From contig JADLZL010003555.1 of the NCBI GenBank assembly GCA_015844335.1, positions 1 through 64,000 of the forward strand: a stretch of DNA of 64,000 nucleotides, read 5' to 3'. A model generated the notes under the pieces. That model was not told where the DNA came from. It searched no databases and saw only the letters and a program-made list of their open reading frames with translations. This stretch comes from Chrysopogon serrulatus (Eukaryota > Streptophyta > Magnoliopsida > Poales > Poaceae). Both the position numbers and the translations under genes were made by a program. Positions 11,201 to 24,100 of this stretch are shown here, piece after piece (within the stretch, counting starts at the first letter, position 1; each line of letters opens with the position of its first letter).

Positions 11201-14200
11201 CAAACGGCAGGCACCTACACCTTTGAAGTGAAAATATCAAACGGCGGCAGGCACGGATGGAAGGAAGCCGGGACCATGCAAGAAGGGACCCGGCTACGAC
11301 GAACACGAACAAAAATGAAGAAACCCCCGACCGATCCAATGCGGCGTGCGGATCCGCCGAGTGTGGGAAAGGAAAGAGAGAGACTGTGGTCAGGTCCAAT
11401 CCGGTCGGGCAGGCAAACAGTAAAATATAGACTACTAGGCAGAGGCTCCCACTGGTTAACGTACGATCTGTTTTGGTGCCCTGCCAACCTTGAGTGCCGG
11501 CCGGCTGCATGGCCATAGCGTACCCCCTCTTGGGCTACAGCACGATATGCTCCCACATGCCCATGAGAAGTAGTAGGAGTAGTACATGCCAGTTGCCAGA
11601 TTGCCAGTACCCTCCTCTTCTCTCGTCGTCGTTCAAGGGCAATAGGGCATGAAGATGCAGCAGCTCATTCCTTGCTCCAAAGCTACACCTGTTACTGTAC
11701 CCTTGATTCCTTTTGTTGGGTGGAGTACGGGACAGGAAGACGAAAGTGCGCGTACCGCCGCGACAGATTGCCTACACATATATAGGATAGCCTAGTGTGT
11801 AGCAATTCAGATCTCAGTTTGTTAATTATATTACGGAGGTAGCAAACTCAGTTACTAGTTCAGCTAGTCACATAAGCCAGCTATACATATGATGTAAACA
11901 ATACAAACTCTGCCCTAGTAGGTAATAATAAGTACAATGCAAACCCTGCTAATCTTGGTTGGTAGAGCAAGAAGACTGTATCGCCAACCCAGCCCAGCCT
12001 CTCATCTCAAACTCATGCAGGTGCAGGTGAGCACCCGGACTACACCTTCGCTGATTGCTTGTCAGGGTCATAATCCTGATTTCCTACGAAACCATCGCAT
12101 TAAATTAGTCATGGACAATTATATTACCATCAACCGGGACGATGCCCAATCCCAAACAAATACGTACTGTGCTCTACATGCATGGTGGACGAAGCAATTA
12201 ATACGGGCTAGCACAAGGATATGCTTTTCTTTTACCATGTTCAACTCTGGACTGAATTGCGCACGCGCACACACTCACAAACACAAACTCGGTGTTTGGT
12301 TTAGGCGATAGGAGTATAATAATATTAATACTAGTATAGTGCAAGGCATGCAGCGTGCGTATTTAGCATGATAGTAATATGTTTTGACTGGCATCTACGA
12401 CCGGGCTGCAGGCTGCGTTGGGTGTTTTTGGTTGGTGCCCGTGTGAAACCAGCCGCGCGATTCGTCACAGCACACCACCGGCTGAACTGAACCACAGCGT
12501 CGGAAACATTGACTCGGTTCAGCAAGCCGACAGAGGCAGACAGAGGTATGCGTGCCGCTCGTGTACCTGCATGCCGGCCCACCACGGACGCTCAGTCAGC
12601 AGTTCAGCACGTACACCTCACACCGACGACGACTCGTCTACTCCTACTAGCCCAGGTCCCCGGCTCCCAAGGCCAGGCGAGGAAAGGAAGGTCGCGAGCA
12701 GGAGCAGCGAGACGACCTGCGAGAGCTTCGTGCTTCACAAAAACATGCCGGAATGATGGCTCCGATTTGACGTCGCTGTACTACCTCAACTACTTGTGGG
12801 ACGCCGAGCGCACCGGGCCTCTGATTGGAATTTTTGTCCCGGCAACGGCAACCAGCTGCCTCGGCCCACACACCGTCTCAACAACTCACCAAGTTCAAGT
12901 TCGTCTTCTCTTTAGCTGTCTGTCGTTCTAAAATTCAAAGTTAGGGTGCTCTTGCTACCGCGATTTGAATTTTGGATAGTTCCTTCCAGCCCGTTCAGAA
13001 AAAAAAAAAACCCTTGATGGCAGCCGCAGCCGGCTGCTGCTTCTTTGATACCTGAGTTTTATAATGCATGATAAATATCACTCACTTATATGAAAATACA
13101 AATATTACTGATATTCTTTTATAATTTATTTAAATTTAAGAAAGTTTAACTGACACAAGCATCTAGCGACACTTAAGAAAATATCTGGATTGTTCGTTCG
13201 TCTATTCTGTCTGGCTCCGCCATGGGGAAGAAGTGTCAAATATGAAATACACGACGCGAGGTTTTTACAGCCACAGCGGCAAATAGATGATGACAGATGC
13301 AAGCAAATGGAAAGAGAACCGACAGATGAAAATGGAGAAGAGAACTGACAGGAACCTGATGCCGTTCCAGGTACGGATATGTAGCTTGGCTACGGCGCCC
13401 AACTCAACGCCGCCGACCATTTCCTTGTTGGTTTCTGGTATCTTTTGCAGGTGCACATGCACGGCACGTGGAAATGTTAGTGCCTTGGTGACATGGGTGT
13501 TTGGATGGGGATCTCCTCACAAAACTTTCGGGGGTTAGTGTAATTAGTTCCATCAAAAGTCCTTCCATCGCAGCAAAGGACACGAGCGTCGAACAAAGAA
13601 AGATCATGTGCCCTGGTCAGGTCTTTTGGTAAAATAATCCTTCAATATAGGTTTTTTCAACACAACAACAAAAAAGGTGCGGCGTTCATTTTGTGTTATA
13701 TACTGGCAACGATGGATTTGCAGAAATGGAAATAATTCCGAGTGTCTGGTTTGTCCTGACTGACTGCTGTATTTCCCCAGAGATGGTAGGGTGGTAGGCA
13801 AAATTTGTATCGGTTTGGATTTCATTCAGATTACTAGCTCAAATTTCAGAAACTAGTGGTGTGCATACATAAGAAACCTATGTCCCTTTTGACTTCTGGA
13901 AATATCTCGCATCAATCTTGCAGGACACCTACAAACTCAATCGACAAAAATCTCTGTTGAGTCCAATTTATGGATGGTTTATATAATATAAGAATAGAGA
14001 ACTTAGTATAAGAATAGAGAACTTAGTCCCTTACTCTAAAGAAAAGCCAACTAATAGTTGAGTAGTTGAGTCAAGCTGCTATATCCCTTTTACTGGAGAT
14101 ATTTCATAACCTTTACGTTTGAAGCACACAAAGCCCTGGTATTGTTTTCTTGGTCACCTTATTAATGTTTCAGAAGGCCTTCACGTGGCAATCTCGGTGA

Positions 14201-14513
14201 CCACTCAATCAAGTCAATGGTAGCACTGTATTTCCATCACATCCTGTGATCCTGCACAAATGCAAACAAAATCAAGTCCTTTAATTGAGGTGCAGAATTT
14301 TTTTTTTCTTTTACGCGAAGGAACCTTTTTCCAACATCGCAAGATGAAACAATGTTCTGGCCTATGCACAATAGCTATGGAGTAAGAGGCAAACGCTACG
14401 ACTCATAACAACAAAATGGCATTAATGAAAATAAAACAAGACCACATGTCTTACCACCAATGCAATTATCAAAATTTAGCTGGCGTCAAAGTTTGACAGT
14501 CAAACAGGTCTTA
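8247..14513. other. Long intergenic region, no gene supported
   Basis: About 6.3 kb. The 3' flank of the DUF1645 gene comes first. Fragments resembling Stowaway ends (TACTTCCTCT near 9548, TACTCCCTCT near 9667) have no clear partner. A 20 bp tandem duplication (TATAAGAATAGAGAACTTAG) lies at about 13986-14025. Open frames around 11160-11560 and 12331-12931 overlap on opposite strands and show no domain. I see no tRNA, rRNA or known miRNA sequence. Confidence 0.5.
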
Positions 14514-17500
14514 TCAACGGAAATCAGTACTCCCTCTAGGATATCTGAAGTGTGGCACAACATATGCTGCTTCTGGATGATGATGGTACACAGTTTGTGG
14601 CATGTTGGTTAGAGGAAATGCTACCCTTTGTTGATTGGGTGGAAGTCCCCTGAAATATGCAGGTGCATGCACACCAGGCATTGCACCATTTTGATGTCGG
14701 AAACCCATTGTAGGATTGGATACATCTGGATGGCTGCCACCAGGGCGAGGCAGTAAAACATGAGCAACTTCATGCAACTGAGTAGGCCGTTGGAGCCTCT
14801 CAACACAAGGATGCTGTACTGAAACAAACTTTCCATGATTTCCGTCAACATGAGCAGCTGGAGTTATGTGTCTTCCTTCAAATTGACTGTGTTTGCCACC
14901 AATTCTGTTCCGCCCAGAACCAGCTGTCCTTTTATTCATCCCAACTTTTGAGCTAGATGGACTGTTGTTGAGAGGCGCGACGTCACAATTTTTCTGAAAG
15001 CTAGCATGATTCTTCTCCCTGTTGTCATTGCATAGAGAATTGCTATGGCCAGTACAAATGCTCTTAACTTGGGAAGCACGATTTCTCTTCACCCTCCTAC
15101 TGCCAGTGTTTCTTTCCCAAGAAGGCACTTGGGAACCTTCTTTCTTTGATCTTTTAGTAGGCTGATCAAACTTCGAGGATTGTGCAGGTCGTTTTTTGCC
15201 TTTATCCAATTCAGTGATATTAGATAGGCAGTGAGACCTTTCAGATCGAGACTTGTGCTTTTCTTTGTGCAATTTTTTCTTGCCTTTAAGAGCTGAAAAG
15301 AATGGGATAAAAGTCGTTAGGTAGAATAAACACAGAACTGAAGAAAACGCAATTGAAGTGAAATGGTCATTAAGCGTTGCAGCTTGACTAAATGGCTTAA
15401 CAAAACAAAGATAGCTCACATGTTCTGCCAAGTAGAGCATACATCCACAAGAACAAAAGATGTTTCATTCAGACAATACATGCATGAATCGTTCCATCAA
15501 ACCTAGAAAGATGCAATGTTCCTTAAAAGGAAGACTATGAATACATAATTTCTTGTTGAATGCAGTGACCCTAGAAATTAAACATGTATTCATTTTACTG
15601 CCCATGCTGTTCTCCAGCCCTATCATTCAGAATTTTAGTAGATAATTTTAGTAGATTCCATATGAGATACAGCTGGCTGTGCAATTATGCATTGGACTTC
15701 TAAAGCTTCCCATGCCAATTAATACATCAACCCAAACATTAAATTTTACTGCCTACTAAGAGTACTAAATACTCCTATAACTAAGAATGTTCACATGTAA
15801 CCCTACTGTAGTTGTGTAAAATGCCAAAACTTATTATAAATTAGTATCAAGGTATTAACACCAAACAAGTAATATAACCTGTCACATTTGATGAATGTGA
15901 TTATATACGAACCTAAACATGCAATACCATCCCACATCAACATCAGTAACAGTGGCATGAGAATTCAAGCAAGTACGGACAAGAACACCAAGTTCAACAC
16001 TAAATTAATGTAGAGATATGCGTGAAATTACTGTTTCTGGAAGAATTAGGTCTATTCAAAGCACGAACACGCCTTGCATCGTCCCCTCTGTTGTGCTTCT
16101 CTTCTAGAACCTTCAGCCTTTCTACTTCATTTGCCCAAGGCTAGATATAAGACCAATAAATTATGTGAAGTTCAAAATCACACAAGGCCATTCCATTGAC
16201 AATGTTGGTATAAAACCATCATTTGAGAAATGTGTAGATACCTTCCAAGATTATAATTGCACAGAACTCAGAATACATCCCATTTCTACTGATACACGAC
16301 TATCGGGAGAGATTATTTATTTTTTTTAAAAACACAGTTTCAGAAATGTCGAGATAATCATCTTGGATATCTGACAGGATGAATTCATTCATGATAAATG
16401 CTTATTTTATTTTTAAAACATAGGGTTTCCTGCAGTTCCATTACTATATACAGAGCACACAGACTGATAGAAAAAGAATTGTAAATATGAACCTCCAATG
16501 CATGGCTAGTACTGATGTTGGAAAATTCCATTACCCTATTAAATCTAAGAATTGTATCATTACACTGGCTTGAACTCCTGAACACGATCTGAGTGTTTCT
16601 TATGATATACTAGCAGAAAGAACATAAAGTGACAGATATTAAACTGAGTAACAATTCAAGTGGAGAGCTCTTGATACCTGACGAAAAGTCATCATTCTGT
16701 ATAGGTTGCGCCCTTTGACAAGCAACAGAAGCAAAGGTGGTAATTTCCCAGCTCCTTTGCTCCAAAATACTTGAATCTATTGAATTGAACAAGTAATGTA
16801 GTCTGCAAACGATCACAAGACTCAAAAGACACGGTAGTATAAAACTGTTGAATCAAACCTTACCGTGAAAGTGTGTTGCTGCTTTTGTTTACCATAACTT
16901 TCCTTGATGACTTTGCCGGCTACTATACGCTTACCTATACATTTTGCATGCCTTTTCCCACTGTCAAGTTATCCGAATAGAAGTTTAGGTTACCATTTCA
17001 AAGAGGCCGTTAGATTAGCCTATACAAATGCAGATGCCTACCTCTTCTCATACACCTTCTGTTTGAATAGGACAGCATCACCCCTACAAACATCACCTGC
17101 ACTGAGTATGATTATGAGCTCTATGATTATTGCCGTGGATAATTTGCTATGCAGTTAAATGAAAGTTTATTTCCATGTAATACCACACCTCTACAGTTGA
17201 TACAGAAGGATGAACGAGGATAAATTCTCTCTGGATCCCCATCTTTGAACCTATCAAGAAAGGGGTAATAAATATTACATGTGTCAATGTGTGTCAAGTT
17301 CTGAAAACTGTCGTAAACTCGCAATGCCACTGATGAAGCACGATTAAGATCACCTAGGTGAACCCTATGCATAACAATGCCAGGTAAATATAAAAACAAG
17401 ATGGAACCAAACAAATGACACACGAACTAGTGTTCTCTTGAATTGAATTCTGACTAAACGAGCATCAAATGGCTGAATATACTCAGAAGGAAAGATCTAT

Positions 17501-18758
17501 CATATCTAACACCAAGGAAAGATCTATCATATCTAACCTCCAGTGGAGCACTATTCTGTCTACACAAGTGTCTATGCCCCCAGTTTGGCTAAGACCATTC
17601 TTCTTTAAATACGCCTTGCACTCTGCCAGCTTTAAACCCTCCAGACTCTTCCCACCTAAGGAAAATCCTGCCTTCAGTTTATGTAAGGAAAAACAGCATA
17701 GAACAAATGATCCAATTCTGTTCACTCCTGAAAACCACTGAAGTACATCAAAATTAGCAGTATTATTACAAGACGTGCTCAACTTAGTCTCAAACATGAC
17801 AAGGATTGCATTTAGCTCCGTTTGAAAACCAATTTACATAGGGTGTATTTTGAGCTATCAATAAGAACTACTAAATCATGGTTCAATAGAACAGCTGTAG
17901 GAGCAGAAGCAGAAACAAAAAGGGAATGAAATGAGCTTACAGTAGTAGCAACAATCTACGGCCTACCAAGCAGCTTGAGCACATGCTCCTCAAAGCCAAA
18001 CAATCAAGTAGCATGTGTGAAAAAGCTTAACTGCTTAAGGTGTCTAAACAGTTTCTGCTGCACATCACTAGAATGGAAACATAAATAACTTAAAAAAAAA
18101 GTAGTCAGATGAAGTATCTGCAAATTTATCCTGTCATAAGACGATCAGATTGGCACGCTGCAGAAGCATTAAACCATAGAACCACACGAGCGATGCTACA
18201 TTTCTAATGCCCCCAAAACAGCTCTGCTAAGCTCTCTACGTGCACCTAATCCCGTTCCAACTTCCACGCCTCCATTCGATATTGTCACCTAAACGCCTAC
18301 ATGTTGTAACTTGCTCAAAACGAGGCGTTTAGGTGACAATATTCAGAAGTTGGAACATATAGGCGTTTAGGTACTTCTGCGTATCTGATGAACAGTCAGC
18401 AACCCAGTAAAATGAGATAGAGGGGATCGAGGATATTACTGCTGAGGAGACCAGAGATTTTGTTGCAGGCGGCCTCGCTCCCATCCGCGCCCAATTGCTC
18501 AGCCTCAGCCTCCGATTCCTCCTCGTTTTCCTCGCCGGCGCCCTCCCCATCTTCTGCCTCGCTGTCGCTGTCGCTGATGTCGACAAAGTCCTCGTCGCTA
18601 GTATCCTCCGTTTCTGAATCCTCCTCCTCCTCCGACCTTGACTCTGAACCCGCATCGGAATCAGAGGATATGTCGATCGCCGCATCGCGCCCCTCCTCCT
18701 CCACCACCACCAAATGCACCGCTGCCGCGGCGGCGGCGCGCCTACGCGTTACCGGCAT
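14514..18758 (-). CDS. SAP-domain protein related to plant C3H62-type proteins, eight exons
   Basis: Exons on the minus strand: 18758-18440, 17655-17538, 17250-17189, 17096-17042, 16960-16864, 16776-16678, 16140-16032, 15292-14514. All introns are GT..AG and all phases agree, giving 545 residues. Residues 1-105 start MPVTRRR and are extremely acidic (Ser/Asp/Glu). A SAP-like DNA-binding motif follows (GLKLAECKAYLKKNGLSQ, about 112-129). Then come YPRSSFCINCRGDVCRGDAV, a basic KESYGKQKQQHTFT block and LVKGRNLYRMMTFRQ. The last exon is long, basic and low in complexity, rich in His/Asn/Pro near the end. The central block matches plant proteins named zinc finger CCCH domain-containing protein 62, but I see no CCCH finger here. 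A nuclear, nucleic-acid-binding role is an inference. Using an upstream acceptor at 17364 would extend exon 3 by 38 in-frame codons. Confidence 0.85.
17487..17540. repeat. 27 bp tandem duplication over the exon 2 splice donor
   Basis: Two copies of a 27 bp unit, starting at 17487 and 17514, each carry GGAAAGATCTATCATATCTA. Read on the minus strand, each ends with GTTAGATATG, so the 5' splice site of exon 2 exists twice, 27 bases apart. Confidence 0.8.
18254..18372. repeat. Foldback inverted repeat in intron 1 of the SAP-domain gene
   Basis: Two 20 bp arms are perfectly complementary: ATATTGTCACCTAAACGCCT at 18279-18298 and its reverse complement at 18323-18342. An outer pair GTTCCAACTTC (18254-18264) and GAAGTTGGAAC (18346-18356) extends the fold across an internal loop of 14 and 3 bases. 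A third partial copy of the inner arm (AGGCGTTTAGGT) follows at 18361-18372. Confidence 0.85.
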
Positions 18759-19543
18759 CTCTCAAGTGCAGAAGCCTTTGCCTCCTCCTCCTCGCCCTCC
18801 GATTGCCTCCCGCCCCCGTCTTTCCCCTCTGTTCGCTTTGGAATGAAATGAGGAATGAAGCAGATTGCGGTGCCTCGCTGTCGCGAGCAGGTTTCCCTTC
18901 GGAGTCCAGAACGTTAGCCGTGCCTGCCTCACTTTGCTTTTGAATTTCGAAATCCAGATTTTAAAGCTCAAGGACATTAGAATCGGCGTGTTCGACGCAT
19001 AATGGACGGCTCAAATGTGAGGAATAATAGCTCGTATCACCAATGCTTTTCAAAAAAAAAAGAAAGCAAAAGCAATAAGAAATCTATTTGATGACCACTC
19101 TATTGCAAATACAATCCACTCGAGATTTATCATTATAAGTAAAGCTTCTCTAATTTTGATGAAGTTTTTAGAAAAAACAAAAACATATTAACATAAATTC
19201 AAATAAAGGCACTTATTACAAGATATATCTTATAGAGAATTTAATGAAACTAATTTGGTGTTATAGGCGTCACTGTATTTTCAATAAATTGGTTAAATTT
19301 GGAGAAATTTGACTTAGGACAAAGCTAAAGATGGACCGAAACAAATGAAGTGAAATTTCATTTATTATAACTACAAATAAGCCATGACATCGTCATACAT
19401 TGCCATGGCTTTAGAACATAGTATGTATGAGCACTGATTTCTAGCGCTAGGGTGAAACTAATAAAAGAAGAAAATTATGAAGTATTTTTATATTAAATAA
19501 ATTCTGAAATTGTTCAAAAAAGAAATAAAATCATTTCCTCTTA
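18759..19543. other. 5' flank of the SAP-domain gene
   Basis: A pyrimidine-rich leader (18770-18840 as seen on the plus strand) is followed by AT-rich intergenic DNA. No gene or intact element was recognised. Confidence 0.45.
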
Positions 19544-19766
19544 GGTAAAGTTTGGATTGTGGAAAATGAGAGGTGGGATAGGGAAAGAAAAAATAGATGA
19601 ATGACTGTAACGTTTGGATTGTGGAAAATGAGAGGTGAGATAGAGAAAAAAAAAAATAGATGAACGGCTAAGATTAAATAAAATATAAAGAATAAATGGC
19701 TAAAATACAACGGTATCCTTTAGGAGGTGGGAAATCATTTTCCTATTCTAATATCCAAACAACTCC
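19544..19766. mobile_element. Tourist-like MITE, about 223 bp
   Basis: TTA flanks both ends (19541-19543 and 19767-19769). The left end GGTAAAGTTTGGATTGTGG mirrors the right end, which reversed reads GGAGTTGTTTGGATATTAG. A 3 bp TTA duplication and a GTTTGGAT terminus fit PIF/Harbinger MITEs. Inside, an approximately 60 bp segment beginning GTTTGGATTGTGGAAAATGA is tandemly duplicated (19550 and 19613). Confidence 0.65.
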
Positions 19767-19769
19767 TTA

Positions 19770-20478
19770 TGTCTTGTGTATTACAACCGACAATTTGCTG
19801 ATTATGACCCTCCCCTCCCTTTCTGCTGGATTTGGAAATCCAAAGCCATGCCAAAAATTAAGTTCTTTGCTTGGCTGCTCCTAGTTGACAGACTGAATAC
19901 AAGAGGGATGCTAAATAGGAGACATATGCATCTGGAGGAAGGCTATCACTGCATGCTTTGTAACGATCAAGTCATTGAAACCTCGTTACACTTGTTCTTT
20001 GAATGCAGGTCGAGTACCACAAGATGGCAGGCCCTAGGAATTCAATGGAACCTTCAGATGGATATCTGTCAGATGCTGATCCAGCAACGCACCAATTTCA
20101 ATGGCCCTTACTTTATGGAGCTTTTCATGATTGCTGCTTGGTGCATTTGGAAGGAAAGAAATGATCTCATCTTCAATCATAAGCTGCCGTCACTGGAGAA
20201 TTGGAAGAACATCTTCAAGGATGAAGTTAAACTTCATCTCTTTTAGGCTTGCAGTTGACAAACGTTCCTTAGCTATGAATTGGTTAAATCTGTTGTAATT
20301 TTCCTCTTTTCAGTCGTTGCTGTTTAGTCCCTGACGGTAAGTGCTAAGTGCTAGGTGAGTTGTTTTGGTTTTTTCTTTTTTCTTCTGTTAGCGTCTAGCT
20401 AACAATCTTGTACTTATCAGTTGGTTTAATATATTTGCTGGGGAGCAAGTCCCCACAGTTTCTTTCAAAAAAAAAATA
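19770..20478 (+). mobile_element. LINE (non-LTR retrotransposon) 3' end, 5'-truncated
   Basis: An open frame at 19776-20246 encodes the C-terminal reverse-transcriptase zinc-binding region of plant L1-type elements. WIWKSKAMPKIKFFAWLLL is followed by a Cys/His cluster (C-x2-C at CMLCND, then H-x3-FFEC) and AAWCIWKERNDLIF. The frame stops at 20246. A 3' untranslated region follows, with a short hairpin GGGGAGCAAGTCCCC (about 20439-20453) and an A-rich tail to 20478. The main polymerase domain is absent, so the copy is dead. The TTA-flanked MITE directly upstream may have inserted at the truncation point. Confidence 0.8.
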
Positions 20479-21131
20479 CAATCTTACTGCCATATTCCAT
20501 ATCATTCTTATCATTTTCATGTATCCAGTAAAAGATAATTATTATTTATTGCATGTATTCCAGTCTATTCTAAGATGTAGAAAGTAGAATCAATTAGAGG
20601 TTGCAAAATGCAAATTAACATGCTAATATTCTGAGATTCAAAAAAAAATGGCACAGTTCCATCTCATCTATATATACACGAAGAGAACCTGACATATCAC
20701 ATAACGATCAGGCACTTCAATCTGTCGATACAATGACAAGCAGTGACAATGACAGCAAGTGATATGTCCATGCTCCAAACGCCAACCTGGTGACTGCAGC
20801 TAACTTGCTCCAGTTCCAGGAAAGAAACATTACAAAGTTCCCAAAATCAAAACAGAAGACGACGCCTAATCTAAGATTGTTAGGAACATCACATGTTGCA
20901 GACATGGGTGAGATTTTCCTTTTTCCTATCGGCTAAATGATCAGTAGGCAGGCAACAACAAACATAACCCTATACTCAAATTAGTGACAGATCAGGTGCT
21001 GCTAGAACTCATACGCCCTTCATATGCAAAGCTCCAATCGACGGTTCCTTAGCCCTGTTAATTTGCCTGTGAACCAAGTCGACAGGGGCAGGGCAGTGTA
21101 AACATGCGCTGTCGTTAGAGATTATCAACAG
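20479..21131. other. 3' flank of the kinase gene
   Basis: AT-rich sequence downstream of the kinase stop codon. It probably includes its 3' untranslated region at 21131 and below. Nothing else was recognised. Confidence 0.4.
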
Positions 21132-24100
21132 TTACCTCATCTTTGACAAGGACCTGCTGGACATGCCATGCAACAACTTGACAAATCCGAGGAAGCTCAA
21201 TTTCCCATCCGTATGCCTGATCCAATCTTGCAGAACAACATGCAGTGGCACTGAAGGGCTGAGGCCCAATTCCTGGTAGAACAAGTAAACTTTATTGATA
21301 ATGAAATACAAGTCCACCAAACTGATCTGCTAGAAAGAGAACAGGGAGGAAGATCACGTACAGAAGCTAATTCATCTATTACAATAGCTCGGTTGCCTTC
21401 CTTCTCAAAATGTTCGTAAGCTGATCGCGCATGTTGCTCCCATCTATCCAATGCTTCAAGCTGATGCACACTAAACGCTGCTGCACAGAACTCTTGGAAG
21501 TCCATTCTTCTGTACTGAAGGGCACTCAACTGAAAAGAATATCCAGTTATACAGTCAGACAGTGGTCAGTTTTTTTATGAACAAAGTGGTGTCATAGATC
21601 AAAAATAAATATACCGAAACAAGAATCTCTTGAACTCGCGATTCCTTCATTGCATCAGTAGCTTCTCTCGTTAAGGCCTAAACAGTGTGAAGCAACAAGA
21701 GTCATTAGATTTTACACCAAAAAAAAGGACAGAATAACCAGCCTGAAATTAGGTGTAGCTATGAGCTAACCATTCTGATATTGTCAAGAGTGATGCATCC
21801 ATTTCTGTCTGGTTCCAATAAAGAAAATTGTGCTTTCAGATAGAAAAGCTCATCAACGGTTAAGGTCTTTGATAGAGCCTGTAGCGTTAAAGAATACGTC
21901 AATCATTGAAGATTGCTAGCACTAAAGAAAGAACAGTGGTGATCTTCTACCTCTGCCCCTCAAAAGGAAACACTAGCTTTGTTGTAACTTGTAGGTCTAA
22001 CTTTTTTAAAGTTTCACCCAGTTTATAGAGAAGATAATGAACACATATGACACCAAATAGGCATTATGAAAAGATATTTCATGATGAATCTAATGGTGCT
22101 TATATGGTAATATAAATATGATTAATTAGTATTTTTCTTGATAAACTTTGCCATATTTAAGGTAGCTATACTTAGGACAAAAATAGAATGAACATTCCAT
22201 TTGGGATGGAGGAAGTTTATAGCTTGTTAGCACAACATTGAATTTTAAATGGAAGTATTGGCTACAGATTCATACAAGCACTTTCTTTTTCTTTTCTTAG
22301 AACTAGCCTAGCTAAACGCCTAAACCACACATGTATGCAATAAAAAAATTCTGACAAATATTTACCATAAAAAATGTACTAGTATGCATCGCTAAGCAAG
22401 AATTAATAGGAAATTCATCAACAACTTTCAAAAAACATGAGTATAAAGTACAACCCTTAAAAGCCTTTCAGTAGAGGTAAGATAAGTACCAATTTCCAAA
22501 CTTAAGAAGCAGCATTTTATAACCAAGAACAGAAGGATAAAAGATCAAAACAAAATTTTGAAGTACTGACCCTCAGAGCGGCTTTCCGTAAAGATGATGA
22601 ACGAATATAAGCTTTGATAAGTCGGAATATAAGGATGTCCAATGGAAGCTTAATGTCATTATAGTTTCTGATCCACGGATGACCTAGAAAAAACATGAAT
22701 GCTCACAACAATGCAATATTCAATAGAAGACATCAGGATAAAATGAACAGAAACATACTTAAAGCCTGAGCTGCAGTCATCCTTCTGCGTGGATCCTTGC
22801 ACAGCAATCGCTTGACAAAATCCATTGCTTCCGGAGTCAGAGAAGGCCATGGTGCCTCATTGTAACTAGGATCAGCTTTGAGCACCGAACGGAATATGCC
22901 AGATTCAGTGCGTGCCCAAAATGGACGACTGCCACAAAGAAGGATATATGCAATTACACCTATACTCCAGACATCAGCTTCTGTGCTGTAGCATCTATGC
23001 AGAACTTCTGGAGCAACATAATAAGCACTTCCAACAATGTCATTGAGCCTCTCATCTGCATAAAATATTAGACCATGTATTCAAGATCTTTTTGCCTGCG
23101 AATACTACAATCGTTTTTGGCCCAGACAATTAGAGACCAAAAATATTTATATAGAAAATAATTCAGATTGACAAGTACGAAGTATACCTGGTTTTACAAA
23201 GTCTGATAAGCCAAAATCAATGGCCTTAAGATGGGAATTCTCTTCTTTCGATGTAAAAAGAAAATTCTGAAAAATAGGTATTATATTTTTTAGAAGCCAT
23301 GATAAAGTAAACAATAAAAACACTAATATTACAGTATAAAGTAAGACATGTTTAGTTTACCAGTGCTATGGTAATTGTAAACTTCTAAACTACAGAAAGT
23401 AGAAGTTAGTATTTCCTATTAAATTTGCACTAACTGTAGAGACGCAGAAAAACACATCACCTCGGGCTTGAGATCTCGATGAACCACTCCTTGAATGTGG
23501 CAAAAAGCAACAACATTTAATATTTGCACCAGGACAGCTTTTGCATCATCCTCAGAGTACTTCCCACCTCTTAAGTCCAATGCAAAACATCAGTCCTACT
23601 GAAGCACATATTTTGATGTGTTGTTTCAAATTTATGTTCACTTTAACTTACCTGGACAGTATTCTGTCGAGTAGCTCTCCACCTTCGCACAACCTACACA
23701 ATAGGATTTCAAATTGATAAACATGAATCTTTAAAGACAAAGCATGGATTGCATGCAAAATACAGAAAATGCACTATCCGAGGACCATCATCAGCAGGGT
23801 ATAAGAGGTAAATATAAATGCGAAGCAAACAGTTAACGAATGAATCTTTCAAGGCCCAGTAGACCATGGTAATGAACTTTGGCAGCACGTAAACAATATG
23901 GAAGCTTTCACCCTTCTAGAATATTACAACTAAGGTTTAGCGAGAAAAGCGAAGCGTATCTTGACCGCCTACCACAAATAACATCTACATAAGTTCATTT
24001 GCACCATGTAAGTAATAAATGAAACTGGTACCAGATTATGTAGAGCTGTTCCTTTTTACACATTACAAATGCTAATCTTGATCCCACATTATGAGTAATA

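Noticed and set aside
14514..15292. A CCCH zinc finger expected from the protein's family name
   Set aside because: No Cys-Cys-Cys-His cluster with the right spacing is present in the last exon or elsewhere in the protein.
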